Source of the DNA: Nelumbo lutea
Lineage: Eukaryota > Streptophyta > Magnoliopsida > Proteales > Nelumbonaceae
DNA: 64,000 nt
Assembly (NCBI GenBank): GCA_022828595.1
Contig: JAKGHH010000001.1
Location: forward strand, 207,948,348-208,012,347
Direction: 5' to 3'
Part shown: positions 33,856 through 44,853 of the stretch, one piece after another
How the letters are laid out: the number at the start of each line of letters is the position of its first letter
Position numbering within the stretch: the first letter of the stretch is position 1
Translations under genes and position numbers: made by a program
Notes under the pieces: model-generated
Database searches by the model: none
The model's input: only the letters and a program-made list of their open reading frames with translations
What the model was told of the DNA's origin: nothing

Positions 33856-35985
33856 ATGAACAGAGTTTCAAGGTTCAGGAAGAAGGGCTCTTCTGCATCA
33901 GAAACGGTCGACCCGAGTAATGACGCGAAGGAGAAACTGAGTCCTCGGGACCCATTAAAGGAACTCAATAGCTTCAACAGCAGCGATAGTAGCAGTACTT
34001 CTCTGTCGATTGAAGCCCCGAGAGGTTGCTTAAGATTCCTTCTCTCTAACTCTTCTTCTAGGACCCCTCTTAACAGGCCTAAAACTCTTCAGAAAACACC
34101 CAAGTCAGCCCCAAATCCAAGACCCTCGAACTCGAAGCCCAGATGCAAACGTCCGGCAAAAAAGCAACCGAGCAAATCCTTCTCAGAAAACCCAGAAAAA
34201 CCTATATCGCAGAACCCACAGAATGCTAAGAGAACTCCATGTCTCTATCAGTGGCAAAATGGTAAAAATCCCGGTTTCAGAGCAACCCAACAACTCAAAC
34301 CTCCACCAGGTTTGGGGAGCACTGGCACTCCTGCAAAGAAATCGACTTCTGGGCCTTGTTTGGACGAGGAACCTGTTCAGAGTCAGAAGAAAATGCAGCA
34401 GCAGCAGCAGCAGGAGCAATGGTCTACAGGGATGTTTGCTTATACAGGTGAGCCTTCTGAGCGAAGATTACTTAGTTCTGAAGCAGGTGAGAATGAAAAT
34501 AGTACTCCAGTAAATAAGGTAGCATCTGGGCTGGGTTTGGGTTCTACACCTGGTAAGGCCTTGGAGGAGAACTCAACAACAACAACAACAAAAACCACAA
34601 CTCCTCCTGTTCAGGTTTCAATATCTCCAGAGCTCCAATGTGGGTCGTCTATGGTCTCAACTCCTGCTTGTTTTGCTGCCGGCCATGTTCTTTCTGGAGT
34701 CACTGACAAGAGGAAATGCAGGGCAAGAGGCATTCTCACTGTAGGAGAGGATTTAGGGTTTAGCAAAGTTAGGGATTTCAATGGCACTGATGATGATAAT
34801 GCTTTAGAGCTTGTCAACAATTCTAGGGCTTCTTTAATTCCTGCTCCTACTGAAGCTTCAATGCATTGGCTCTTGTCCCCCTATGATGAAGAGGAGGATC
34901 ATAAGGGCACATCTCCAAATGGGTCACCTGAATCTAGAAGATTGGTCGACCTCAGAGCACTATATTCACCTTCTTCACCTTCATCTGGTCATCGGTTTTC
35001 TTCAGATGTTTGTAACAATGATTATGGCAATGGTACCACTGCCACTAGTAGGAGTAGTAGGTGGAGAAGGGGTTCTTTTGCTTCAAAAAGTGATCTCCCT
35101 GAATTTGAAGGGTTTGTGGGACCTATTCCATCAGTATCTCAATTTAGTCCCTTATCTGATAATTTGGTTGGTTTTAGTTCACCATGTACTGGTACTATTG
35201 CTGCTACCTGTGGGTTCAAGGCTGCTATGCCACCTGAAGGGAGAGGATACCGGTATGATCATGCAGCAGAGAATTCCCCATTCTCTTGGAATTCTCTGGG
35301 TAGTGGAAATATGATTTGTACCCCACAGTCTGGTTCAAGCTCAGATAGACGGCTTGGTTCATCATGGTTGAAGGCAAAGGATTATCAAGAGTGCCAGCTC
35401 GAACTTGATTCCATGGTGGATGCTTTAGCAGCTACAAGTTTGTCTCCTGAAAGCTGCATGACAATGCGTGATCCAGCTGATGTCTTGCCAATTCCTGGTT
35501 TAAGTTTCCAGTTTTCACACCCATCTACCCCTTCCAGTTCTATTGACCTTTCGAAAATTTGGAAGCCTTGGAATGATTGGGCTTTGGGGATTTCAAGTTC
35601 TAGCCTTTCGAATGCATCACAATCGCAGATGAGGATATCGTGGAGAGATGGACTTGTTAGTCGGATTTATGAGATGGATGAGTTGGATTGCTGCAGATGG
35701 TCAGACGAAGAAGAAGTTAACTGTTGTGATAACAGTCGTTATAACTTCAATTTCAGTCCTGAACTTGATCAGAAAGAAAGAAAAGATCTGTTGTCAACTG
35801 ATGTTTGTGGGTCTCCTGAATTTGTATGTGAAGAACCAGTAATTGAGGGAAAAAGCAGACTGACGCTTCATCCTCAGATACCCAGTTCATGTGCAGAGTC
35901 TATAAGCACAGAAGGAGGTGGGCTGGTGGCATCAGAGGATTCTGATTGGACTCTGTGCTACAAAAACCAGTTATTTCAACCATAG
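33856..35985 (+). CDS. Uncharacterised Ser-rich plant protein, single exon (709 aa)
   Basis: A complete open frame from an ATG directly after a GA-rich leader to TAG at 35985. The N-terminus is basic (MNRVSRFRKKGSS), then comes a compact segment, SLSIEAPRGCLRFLLSNSSS, at about residues 49-68, and a Lys/Pro-rich stretch. Later landmarks are TPCLYQWQNGKNPG near 130, a Gln run near 180, STPVNKVASGLGLGSTPGK near 217, a Thr run near 243, HWLLSPYDEEEDHKG near 337, and a C-terminal half with WRDGLVSRIYEMDELDCCRW near 595. No transmembrane segment, signal peptide or known catalytic domain is visible. Clusters of conserved-looking segments in a disordered background suggest a nuclear or cytoskeletal adaptor, but I do not recognise the family and assign no function. 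Confidence 0.82.
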   Translation: MNRVSRFRKKGSSASETVDPSNDAKEKLSPRDPLKELNSFNSSDSSSTSLSIEAPRGCLRFLLSNSSSRTPLNRPKTLQKTPKSAPNPRPSNSKPRCKRPAKKQPSKSFSENPEKPISQNPQNAKRTPCLYQWQNGKNPGFRATQQLKPPPGLGSTGTPAKKSTSGPCLDEEPVQSQKKMQQQQQQEQWSTGMFAYTGEPSERRLLSSEAGENENSTPVNKVASGLGLGSTPGKALEENSTTTTTKTTTPPVQVSISPELQCGSSMVSTPACFAAGHVLSGVTDKRKCRARGILTVGEDLGFSKVRDFNGTDDDNALELVNNSRASLIPAPTEASMHWLLSPYDEEEDHKGTSPNGSPESRRLVDLRALYSPSSPSSGHRFSSDVCNNDYGNGTTATSRSSRWRRGSFASKSDLPEFEGFVGPIPSVSQFSPLSDNLVGFSSPCTGTIAATCGFKAAMPPEGRGYRYDHAAENSPFSWNSLGSGNMICTPQSGSSSDRRLGSSWLKAKDYQECQLELDSMVDALAATSLSPESCMTMRDPADVLPIPGLSFQFSHPSTPSSSIDLSKIWKPWNDWALGISSSSLSNASQSQMRISWRDGLVSRIYEMDELDCCRWSDEEEVNCCDNSRYNFNFSPELDQKERKDLLSTDVCGSPEFVCEEPVIEGKSRLTLHPQIPSSCAESISTEGGGLVASEDSDWTLCYKNQLFQP

Positions 35986-36955
35986 AAACCTCTTTTTTCA
36001 GTCTCTGATTATTTCTTTTTGTAATCAGCTAACCACAAGGCTGGGTTTCCAGATTGATGATTGAGAATCACCAATTGAGGACCACCCTAGCCATCTATAC
36101 TATTGTAACCTGATTTGCACTTTGATGCAGTTGAGGATATTATAACTAGCATTCTTGTTCATTTCTTATATGATGCATTCCTACTCCCAGTTTCTCTGTG
36201 ATGAAGATGTATTAGGAGAAATTTCTAATTATGGTTTGCTATTCTTAGGCTCAATAGCTGTAAAAAAAAGGTGAACCTTTCTTAGTGGTGGGACATTCAT
36301 CCTTGTGACAGTGCCTTATTGGTATGGCTATGGATCTGCAGTTAGTAGATCTGAACCCATTATGGTACTCATTCTATATGGACCTCGTTTGTACATGGAT
36401 ACATCACCAACATGGTAATAACAGTACACTTGATGATTCGAGTAGGTCAGGAACTGGGTTGGTTGATGATATTTGCCATTGTTAAGAAATCTGCATTTTC
36501 TGGACCCTCAAAACAGGTAACGTTAATCCTGTGGCAGGTTTGGGTTAGTTTCTGTAGCAGATGTGCATAAGAACCAGATCCGGGCTGAATTGCTGAGTTT
36601 TCTTTCAAACTGACCAATTTGGGTTGATAATCTTGGATGACATGGGTAGATTAGAAAAGACTTCTATAACCGTGTTTAGCTTTAAATTATGATCCACTCA
36701 TCCCCTTTTCCTGTCTTGTGTTGGCTCATTTCTGATTCTCTCCTTCAAATATCGAGATAAAGATCCAAGTAGGGCTATAACGGATTTCAAATTTGATCTG
36801 ATTATGGCAATTTGAATTTCATCCGTCTATAATTGGATCAGTCCAAAAGTGGTTTTTTTTTATATGCTTATATCTACATAAAATCAATTATCTAAAGGTA
36901 GAGTTGAATATTGTATGCTTAGTAGGGTCACAGATTCTAGTCTACAAAATTTATT
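35986..36955 (+). other. 3' UTR of gene 2 and downstream DNA
   Basis: The first few hundred bases are presumably 3' UTR; no canonical polyadenylation hexamer stands out. Nothing else is recognised. Confidence 0.45.
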
Positions 36956-37084
36956 TTGATGTTCTTCATGATATATAATGTTAAGTTCATTTTGTTAATA
37001 ATATACAATGTTTTCTTAATCATTAGTACCTGTCCTTTTTTACCTAATCCTGAAATGACACATGTATTGATGATTTATTCCGTG

Positions 37085-37195
37085 CCATGCACCACTAATA
37101 ACTTCTCCCTTCACTCCTTTTTCCCCAAAGTGCTGATTGTGGGATTCCATTCCCGTCAACACCAGAACAAATCAGCTAACACACCAATGAGCACA
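37085..37195 (-). mobile_element. SINE fragment, relative of the 23350 copy
   Basis: CCCCAAAGTGCTGATTGTGG, then CAGCTAACACACCAATGAGC, correspond to CCCCAAAGTGCTGGTTGCAG and CAACTAACACACCACTGAGC at 23412-23482. Order and orientation are the same. The ends and target duplication are lost or unclear. Confidence 0.6.
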
Positions 37196-37917
37196 AACCC
37201 CTTTATTTTTCCATGTGTATCGAACCAACATCATGTGAAAAAGCACAAAACACCTTTGACATGGATACATTTAAAGGACTGTACCCATAATCCTATTCAC
37301 ATGAGGGTTTGATTAGCCTCCCTTTTGATTTACTAATGCTACAAGATACCCAAATCCTGTCCAAGCCGCATCTGAATGGAAAAGATTTGCTTTGAGTTCA
37401 AATATTAATGGGTCGAGTATGAACCTACGTATATTGAATCTGATCAGTTTGAAGCCCTAGATGGAGTTCAATTTGGCTTCCTGATTGGAAACCATTATAG
37501 AGCATGGCTCTAACTTCGAAATATTGATACATGTTGTTTGGCATTGATGCTGATTTCCCATAAATTGGTGCCACATCGGAGTCACAGGAGAATAAAGAAG
37601 AACAGGAGATTTTCAATCTGTTTGGTTGGTTGAATTTTGTGATATTTGGGATAACGGCAGAAAAAATGATTCCTGAAATTGGCCCATCTTGAGGGATCAC
37701 CTTTTTTGGTCATTCCTCGAATTTTAGGTAACTCCAAATTTTGGAGGATAACATGGCATCTGACATGTATTCAGTATTAAACAAACTGCTTACATGACAT
37801 AAATGATACCAAACAATAATTTTGATGATTTTTCAAAAACCACAAATTTCTGAATAATCAGCAAAGAAAAATCATCATTGATGCCAAAAATCACCTGTGT
37901 TTAGATAGGCTAAAAAA

Positions 37918-37918
<1 letters not shown>
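37196..37918. other. Intergenic, nothing recognised
   Basis: A - strand frame of 91 codons (37700-37425) shows no motif. No repeat structure seen. Confidence 0.35.

Positions 37919-37919
<1 letters not shown>

Positions 37920-37962
<43 letters not shown>
37920..37962. repeat. (TA)n microsatellite
   Basis: About 21 TA units immediately left of a hAT-like MITE. Confidence 0.95.
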
Positions 37963-37965
<3 letters not shown>

Positions 37966-37969
37966 TCAG

Positions 37970-38247
37970 GTATGTGTTTGGTTCCGTTTACTTTTTTTTA
38001 TTCAACATTTTTACTTTATTTGCTTATAAAACCGAGAAATGTAATAATTACAATAAAAACCAACATTTCTACTAGGCACCACATCGGCGTAACAATGAAA
38101 AAATTCCTAACTGTTTGTAGAAGCTTTAAAAAATAGCTTTCCCAAATGGTAGACACGCACAAGAACCAAAGTCCACTTTTACCATTCTCGATGCATACAA
38201 AAGAGCAAGAAAGGAGAACTGCTAAAGTGATGGAACCAAACACCCTG
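37970..38247. mobile_element. hAT-like MITE with GTGTTTGGTTCC ends
   Basis: Left GTATGTGTTTGGTTCCGTTT; right, inward, CAGGGTGTTTGGTTCCATCA. Interior non-coding. It abuts the next element at 38251. Confidence 0.6.
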
Positions 38248-38250
38248 TAG

Positions 38251-38666
38251 TAGGGGTGTCAACTGGAATGGATTTGGTCAAATACGGTTCAGCCCAATGT
38301 GAGCCCATAATAAATGGACCAAGTCCAATCCAATCCAATGAATGTTTTAGATCAATTTGGACCGGTCCAATTCAATGTCTGGACCATCTAATCTGTTCAA
38401 ATTCATTTTGATTTAGACTGGTTTCAACCCAAACCCGACCCATTGATACATATATTCTTATCTTATATCAATGGACCAGGTATTGGCTTCATCCAACTCA
38501 ATCCAATATAAATTTGTTACGGATGGACCAGGTCCAATCCAATCTAATAAATATTTTGGACTGGATTGGTCAAATCCAATATATCTTGTTGGTCCGTCTA
38601 ATCCATTCAAATTGATTTTAGACTGGACGGGATTCAATCCAAAACCGATCCATTGACACCCTTACC
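38251..38666. mobile_element. GGGGTGTCAA element, copy A
   Basis: Ends TAGGGGTGTCAACTGGAATG and, inward from the right, GTAAGGGTGTCAATGGATCG. The interior alternates GGTCCAATCCAAT and its complement, so the whole 416 bp can fold back. Copy B at 40079 shares long internal stretches (for example TTTGGACCGGTCCAATTCAA here against a one-base variant there). Confidence 0.7.
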
Positions 38667-40009
38667 CTGCAGACCAAAACCATTTACATGGAAGTATGTT
38701 GCCTGAATATCGATAACTGCAAATTTTGGTTTCAATTGTGAATTATCCTAAAAACGGAGGGCAGGGGAGTGATGTGTCATGTTTGGGACTTGATATTTAA
38801 GGCCTAGGCTTCTAACATGCCACGTAGCCAGCATTTTGGCCACATCAGACCAGGCTTGAGGCGTGATGACTCACCCACGAGAGACGCGCTCATTTTTCTT
38901 GATTCAGTTGACAGGGCTCTACAGGGTTCCATTGAAGGCGCCAGGCCAGTCTCACCAAAGAAATGGGCCACCGTTCTGAATTGCCCAGAGTTCAACCTGA
39001 TAGTCCTTCAATACACATTGGATATTCAAACCACTCAAGCCATCCAGCTCAAAAGTCTTATTTTTCTTCAAGACTTCAACTATTCAAAGTAAAAGCCACC
39101 TAATTGTACGGTTTAAGAAAAGTCTCTCTCTTTTCTTAAGCCAAACTGAAACTTATAATTAAATTCAATTCTCTCTCTTACTCTCACATACTGCAGCTCT
39201 GCAAATTGGTCTCCCTAGCGCTCTAGCATTCTGGCCCTTTGGGAGGGATAGGCCTGTTTATGGACCGGGTTTTGGACACAACTTTACACTTTTTAGGCTC
39301 ATGTTTGGAATTGGGCCTATTAAAATTTTGGCAAAAGTCAAGTCCTATCCTAACCCATGAACAACTATTGGGAGAATAGAAGTATAGCGAACTTAAATTT
39401 TCCAAGAGTGGTCTCCACTTAAACAGTCCATAAATTATATTTGATAAAAAATAAAATAAAAAGAGAACAAATCTGAAGGGCTATCACTTTAGCCTCTTTA
39501 AATAACTTATCCTGAGTACTTCAAAGCAAATTGAACCAGCTTAGCTCAGCCCTACCAAACGGGCCCTGTGTGAATTCCTATATTATCATTGAAGCTTGTT
39601 GCATCCATATGTGGTTGGCCATATAAATCCTGTTCCTTCATTCCCTTCTGTGACTATGGGCCCATAAATCATTTTTTAATTACTTAAACTCATGTTCGTC
39701 CTTCTTATTCTTGGTCTATCCCTGGTTTTTCTGGCCCCTTTTTTTGGGTCTATATGCTTTTTAGTTTTGACTGATGCGCTCATTAGTAATCATTATTTGA
39801 AGCAAGAAGGGCTTATCCCTTTGGATAATCTTCATCATTGCATCTGTAGCTTCATGGGCTTAGTTTCTATTTTTACTACGGATAAGAAAGCTCAAAGAAA
39901 TAGCCAAAAAGTTAACAGAGTTAGCGGTTTGTACTTGTATAAAGGCAATATGGCTGTTTGCAGAAAAGTATTAAAGTCTCTTAGGCCAAAATTACATGGG
40001 CTCACTAAT

Positions 40010-40013
<4 letters not shown>
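38667..40013. other. Intergenic, no gene recognised
   Basis: Contains a + strand 116-codon frame at 39692-40042 beginning with a hydrophobic stretch and running into a TA repeat. It shows no domain and is more likely chance or transposon debris. A G+C-richer stretch at 38820-39000 is unassigned. Confidence 0.35.

Positions 40014-40037
<24 letters not shown>
40014..40037. repeat. (TA)n microsatellite
   Basis: About 12 TA units. Confidence 0.9.
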
Positions 40038-40040
<3 letters not shown>

Positions 40041-40078
40041 GAAAGATAAAGGTTATTATATTAAAGAGTAACCCTCGG

Positions 40079-40502
40079 ATAGAGGTGTCAATTGGACTGG
40101 ATTTGGTCCAATTCAGTCCAGTCTAATGTGAGTCCATAATAAAAGAATCCGGTCCAATCTAATCCAGTCTAATGTGAGTCCATAATAAAAGAATCCGGTC
40201 CAATCTAATCCAATGAGTGTTTTGGACCAATTTGGACTGGTCCAATTCAATGTCTGGATCGTTTAATCTGGTCAAATTCATTTTGATTTAGATTGGTTTC
40301 AACTCAAATCCTGTCCATTGATACATATTCTTATCTTATATCAATGGACCAGATATTGGCTAAATCCAACCCAATCCAATATAAATTTGTTACGAATAGA
40401 CCAGGTACAATTCAATCTAATAAATATTTTGGACCGAATTGATCCAATCCAATATGTCTTGTTCGTCCATCCAATCCATACAAATTGATTTTGGATTGGA
40501 CC
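40079..40502. mobile_element. GGGGTGTCAA element, copy B, right end truncated
   Basis: Begins ATAGAGGTGTCAATTGGACT and follows copy A over nearly its full length, but stops after GATTTTGGATTGGA without the complementary terminus. It has an internal tandem duplication with a period of about 46 bp (AGTCCATAATAAAAGAATCC, twice near 40131 and 40177) that copy A lacks. Confidence 0.68.
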
Positions 40503-41329
40503 TATTAGTTGATAAATTCCACTTCTAGGACTTGGGTTGGAAATTTTCAACCCAACTCCATTAATTTATCTCCTTTTCTACTTCTACAAGCCACATTGAC
40601 ACACATATGGGATTTTATATTTAAACTAATGTATGGAAAAAGACCACACACGAGACCCAACAAATCTAATGTTACACATTACTTTCCAATCTAATCAACT
40701 GCACGGGATAATTAACTTAAGAATGAAGGAAACCCCAAAAGAGTGGTCGAATTCTTTCTCCTTAACTAATACTTATCCTCATTGGTGATACTAGAAAGTG
40801 GATGATATAGAGAAAGCTCTCTGAATGTCCCTACATGATGGCAAGTAGTGTCATGAAATCATGAACTGATCAACCCCAAGGTTTTTGTTATTCTCCCATT
40901 AAAATGTTGATATATTCATTAAGACCTAAATTTATATATCCCTTTGATGATTTGAGTTCTACCTATCATTTCCTTTTTTAGATTCCTCTCTCTCTCTCTT
41001 TCTGTCTATCTAGTGTTGCTAAGTGTGTGGCAATAATCAGTTTTACAAACCATATTAATTCAACAAATCACAGCTTGGGTTCTACAAACCATCTTGATTC
41101 AACATCATTGTCAAGAGTTCAACGTAGCATCATCCTTTGACAAATCTGGATGACCCGGATGAAACAAATTTTGTTTGAATCTTCTCCCTTCAACCTGCAT
41201 CAAATTATCCTTGTTGCACAGGCAAATATGGATTATTTACTTAATTATGATATAAATCAATTGAGAAATCATACTGTACAAGGTATGCCTAGCAATGATC
41301 ACTTTATCACCTAACAATCTAGCCTTTCT
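40503..41329. other. Unassigned; possible decayed 3' part of the Copia element
   Basis: This lies downstream of the Copia reverse transcriptase remnant on the - strand, where RNase H and the 3' LTR would be expected. I could not identify either. A CT run is at 40986-41000. Confidence 0.35.
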
Positions 41330-41489
41330 CCTCCAATAGATCAAGAACATATATACTTCCTTTGGCACAAATCCATGCTTTAATCTTGCAACTTTTATAC
41401 CCAAGAAGTACTTCAAATTATCAAGGTCCTTTGTGTAAAAGTGATCTTGTAGAAAGACTTTTTAATGTATCAAGTCCCAATCTATCTTT

Positions 41490-41494
41490 GTTAG
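41490..41494. repeat. Target-site duplication GTTAG, left copy
   Basis: GTTAG directly precedes the LTR start TGATGG. The identical right copy is at 53479-53483. Confidence 0.9.
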
Positions 41495-42198
41495 TGATGG
41501 TGCGCAATCCGGCCGGTCCTAGCTATCAACGATCTCGCCTCTGGCTAGAGCAGAAGGTGCCTGAAATGGGGAAGAAAGTGAGTATCTCCAAGAAGGGACC
41601 TGGTGAGAGTGCTCCGAAGCTCAAGTTAGTATCCTCAAAGGCAAGATGATAAACCAGATGGCGCAAAATTCACATACCTCGTTCTTGGGGGGGTAGAGAG
41701 CCTTTTATAACCACTTCACGCACTCAATCCTAAGCTTCAGTCAGGTCGGGTATGATTACCTGCGCTTCTGCCAGTTCGGGTGTCCTCACCTCTGCTGGGG
41801 CAGGTGGCGGTGGTAGGTGGCCGTTGGAGTGCGGCTATCAAGCGTCAGTCCCAAGTCAGTTAGGTGCGCCGCCTCTAGATACGGATTCCTTCGGTGTTAG
41901 GTACGATGCGGTTGTTCAGTTCGACGTCCCGGAGGCGAAGTGCTGAAGTGGTGTGCGAGGTGAAATCTTGAGTTCGGATAGAGATGTGGACCGAATTGCC
42001 ATGGGGTGGGCTAATTTGGGTTGCTGCCTTTTGTGATTGTAAGGCTCGGGGTCCAAGGAAGAGCTCAGGTTCCTTGTGGGGAGTTTGGACCGCGGGTTCC
42101 TCTTTTCAGAGCTTGCGCCTTGGGCGTACTGCTGTGCCGAGCTGCTACCTTTCCATGTGTTGAGTGGTTACGAGGTCGGGCCAAATCTCCCTTCATCA
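41495..42198 (-). repeat. 3' LTR of the Tat element
   Basis: 704 bp. On the - strand it starts TGATGAAGGGAGATTTGGCC (42198) and ends in CATCA (41495). The TATA box on that strand is GGTTATAAAAGG at about 41712-41701. It lacks a block of about 45 bp present in the right LTR near 51030-51080. Confidence 0.9.
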
Positions 42199-42218
42199 AT
42201 TGCCCCCACTCCTCGCGC
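42199..42218 (-). promoter_or_regulatory. Polypurine tract of the Tat element
   Basis: On the - strand GCGAGGAGTGGGGGCAATT sits directly before the 3' LTR start. That is where second-strand DNA priming occurs in LTR retrotransposons. Confidence 0.7.
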
Positions 42219-42635
42219 AAAGGGACTTGCCCTGGCGCGGGGAGTTCGCGAGGTGGCGGGTGGATTTGACCTGTACTTCGGATTGGTTTGACTGATGGCA
42301 TGGAGTACGCGTTCGTCAGGGTTCTTCAAGGTTTCTTGAGTGCCAAAAAGTCGGGAAATGCACTGATCCGTCTATAAATGCTTATAGATGTGACAACGCA
42401 CACTTATTTCAAAATTAAAAAAGCGCGCTGTTGGGAAACGTGATAGCGGGCATTATTTCAAAATTAAAAAGCGTGCCGCTATTGTCTTTAACGTGGGGAG
42501 ACGTGTGCCGGTGCTCTTTTAGTTTCAAATGATGTGTGGCTAGTCACGTCTCGGTCTCAGGAGATGTGCGGTCAGCGCAACTGCGGGCCGTTGGATTGGC
42601 CTTGATCAGAGCCATTGATTTTCGGCTACTGTGGG
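42219..42635 (+). other. Spacer between 3' LTR and the antisense promoter
   Basis: Holds two copies of a TTATTTCAAAATTAAAAA motif near 42407 and 42452, each followed by an AAGCG stretch. Non-coding. Position suggests upstream regulatory DNA for the antisense ORF. Confidence 0.4.
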
Positions 42636-42644
42636 TATAAATAG
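42636..42644 (+). promoter_or_regulatory. TATA box of the antisense ORF
   Basis: TATAAATAG, a near-perfect plant TATA box, lies 130 bp upstream of the first ATG of the + strand ORF and opposite in direction to the element's own LTR promoter. The sequence between is pyrimidine-rich, as in a leader. Confidence 0.65.
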
Positions 42645-42773
42645 TGGGAGACACCGGTCGCTTTTCATTGCCATTCTCCCGCATTTTGCTTCTTGAGCTC
42701 GCGTCCAAGTTTCCGTAGTTCATTTGCCTTTTCTGGGTGAGTCTTCTTTCTTCCTGGTATCCTTTTCCTCTTG

Positions 42774-44612
42774 ATGTCTAGCTCGGACAGCTCAGACAAT
42801 TCTTCGAGGGGTTCAGATGTAGGTTCTACGAATCAAGCCGCATCCCTCGACAGCCTTAGTGAACCCGAGGTAGAGCTCGAGGAGGAGCTTGAACCCGTAG
42901 GCTGAGTCGCCTCTGGTAGTTTGGCGTCCTCCTCCTGTTGAGGTCAGACGTTAGACAAGTTTGGGCCCTCGACCATGATGCCTGAGGGGCTTCAGTCCCT
43001 TATTACCCAGTTCAACTTGCCTAGGGAGTATACCTACTTCATACCCTTGGGTTGTTTCCCTTGGGAACATGGTCCTGATGAGATCATTATATTCCGGGAG
43101 CAGCTCATGGCTGGTTGCACCTGCCTTTCCACCCCTCGTTGTCGAGGTTATGAACCACTTCGGCGTTATTGTCGGCCAGCTTCACCCGAATTCTATTCGT
43201 AACTTGGTGGGGACAATCTCCCTATTTTGCGACCAGGTCTTGCCTTTAGACCTGGAGATCTTTTCTTCAATTCTAATGCTTAAGAAGCAAGCGGGTCCCC
43301 TTCCCGGTCGTAGACGGGTGTATTACCTGTCTCCTCGCCCGGGATTTAAGCTTTTACATGATCTTCCCAACAAGATCCCGACGTGGAAACGGGACTACTT
43401 CGGGGTGCGAAGTGCATTGGGGTGGCCGTTCCAAACCGGGTGGGGGATGGCTGCCCCTGATGCCGGTGTTACGCTTGATAGGGAGACAGTGAAGGGCCTT
43501 CAGGAATGGGCACGGCTTGGGCTAAAATGCCACCATTATCTGACGGAGGCAAAGCTCATCGATGCCGGTCTAAGTTCGGGTAGGTTCCTTACTCAGAGAC
43601 TTGCCTTTTCTTATGCTTTGTTCTTTCATTTTCCTGATGCCAAGCTCTTTTTGCAGGTGTGATGGACTCAGAGAAGACTCATGGTGGGAACCTGTTTCAC
43701 GCCATGAAGAGGAGGAAGCGAATTGCCAAACGAACTCGTGCAGAACTGCCCTGAGATGCGGAGCCCGAGGTACCAGACTACCCGTCAGTGGATCTGCCCA
43801 GGGAGCCCGAGATGGCCCCTCCAGTGCAAGAAGCGGTAGGGGCCCCTTATGCCAAGCTACTTACACGGGGGCTCCTCCTTACTCTGAGTCTGCTTATACG
43901 TGAGCTGGGCCTTCAGGTTCGGGAGCCCAAGGCGAGTTCAGGAGCGTGTTGTCGTCGAACCACGCTCTTCAGAAGAGTAGGGAGGCCATTTATCCTGAGG
44001 AGGTCGCGGCATGGACCGAGCTCCCTTTGAACCAGGTAGCTTGTCGTGCTGCCACTCATGCCATGGTGGTAAGTCAGCGATTTCTTGTCGAGCTCTTTGC
44101 TTTTATCTTTCTTGCTATCGTTCTTTTGATCATTTGTTATTTTTCCTTTTGGTAGGTGAATTCTTCTATCCATGCCTTGGCGGCCCAAGTGGAAAGGAGC
44201 TCGAGGCAGGCGCGAGCTGCCGAAGAGGCTTCCCGCGCTGCCGAGGCCGCTTCCCGAGCTGCTGAGGCGGCTTCTCGCGCTGCATAGGCCAGGCTGGCAA
44301 GGTCTCGGAGAGATACCAAGGCCATGGGAGTTGTGGTGAAGCACATGGCGGACCTGAGGTTGGACTTGCTGTATCAGGTTGAATATATCGCATTGCCACG
44401 CTTTGACGACCTATAGAAGAGGCATTAAATTGAGCTGGTAGATGATTTGGAATACGTACCTCGAGCTCGATATTAGCGCCATAACCACTTTGCGCATTAC
44501 TCAGGAGATGGCCAACACTGCCGACGATGAGCCAGATTCTGAGGATGAGGCAGGACCTTCGGGTGTCGTTGAAGTTCCTTCTGATGGTGAAGAAGTACCT
44601 CCGGGCCTGTGA
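42774..44612 (+). pseudogene. Antisense extra ORF of the Tat element, transposase_28-like, two introns
   Basis: It runs opposite to gag-pol. From ATG 42774 (acidic, Ser-rich start) it reads through stops at 42903 and near 42939 into a domain with VMNHFGVIVGQLHPNSIRN and RRVYYLSPRPGFKLL (about 43150-43350). I recognise this as the 'putative gypsy type transposon' family (Pfam Transposase_28, PF04195 from memory). Two introns fit reading phase: 43580-43656 (donor GTAGGT, acceptor TTTTTGCAG) and 44069-44155 (donor GTAAGT, acceptor CCTTTTGGTAG). After the second comes an Ala-rich coiled-coil-like stretch (RQARAAEEASRAAEAASRAA) and an acidic tail ending at TGA 44610. A frameshift near 43110, another near 43890, and further stops make it a pseudogene. 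Such antisense ORFs are known in Tat elements; their function is unknown. Confidence 0.75.
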
Positions 44613-44853
44613 GCTCACTTTCTTTTGGTTAAGTGTTGTTGTCACTCTTTCTTCCGAACTGACCATATTGCCGAACTGACCATATGCCAATGCCCCTATT
44701 GGTTCGTTGTTGGCATTTTGCCTAAGCTTTTAGTTAGCATTTTTTTGCTTTTGCTTGCCCATGTCGAGGTCTTGTTAGCTCGGCATCCTAGCACTCAGGC
44801 TCTAGTAGTGACTTGGTCCACTTCGCTTGGTCTATAGGTAGTATCGTCTCAAG

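Noticed and set aside
44137..44690. - strand frames of 69 to 174 codons opposite the antisense ORF
   Set aside because: They are shadows of the Ala-rich coiled-coil region and intron 2 of the + strand ORF, and match no Gypsy domain.
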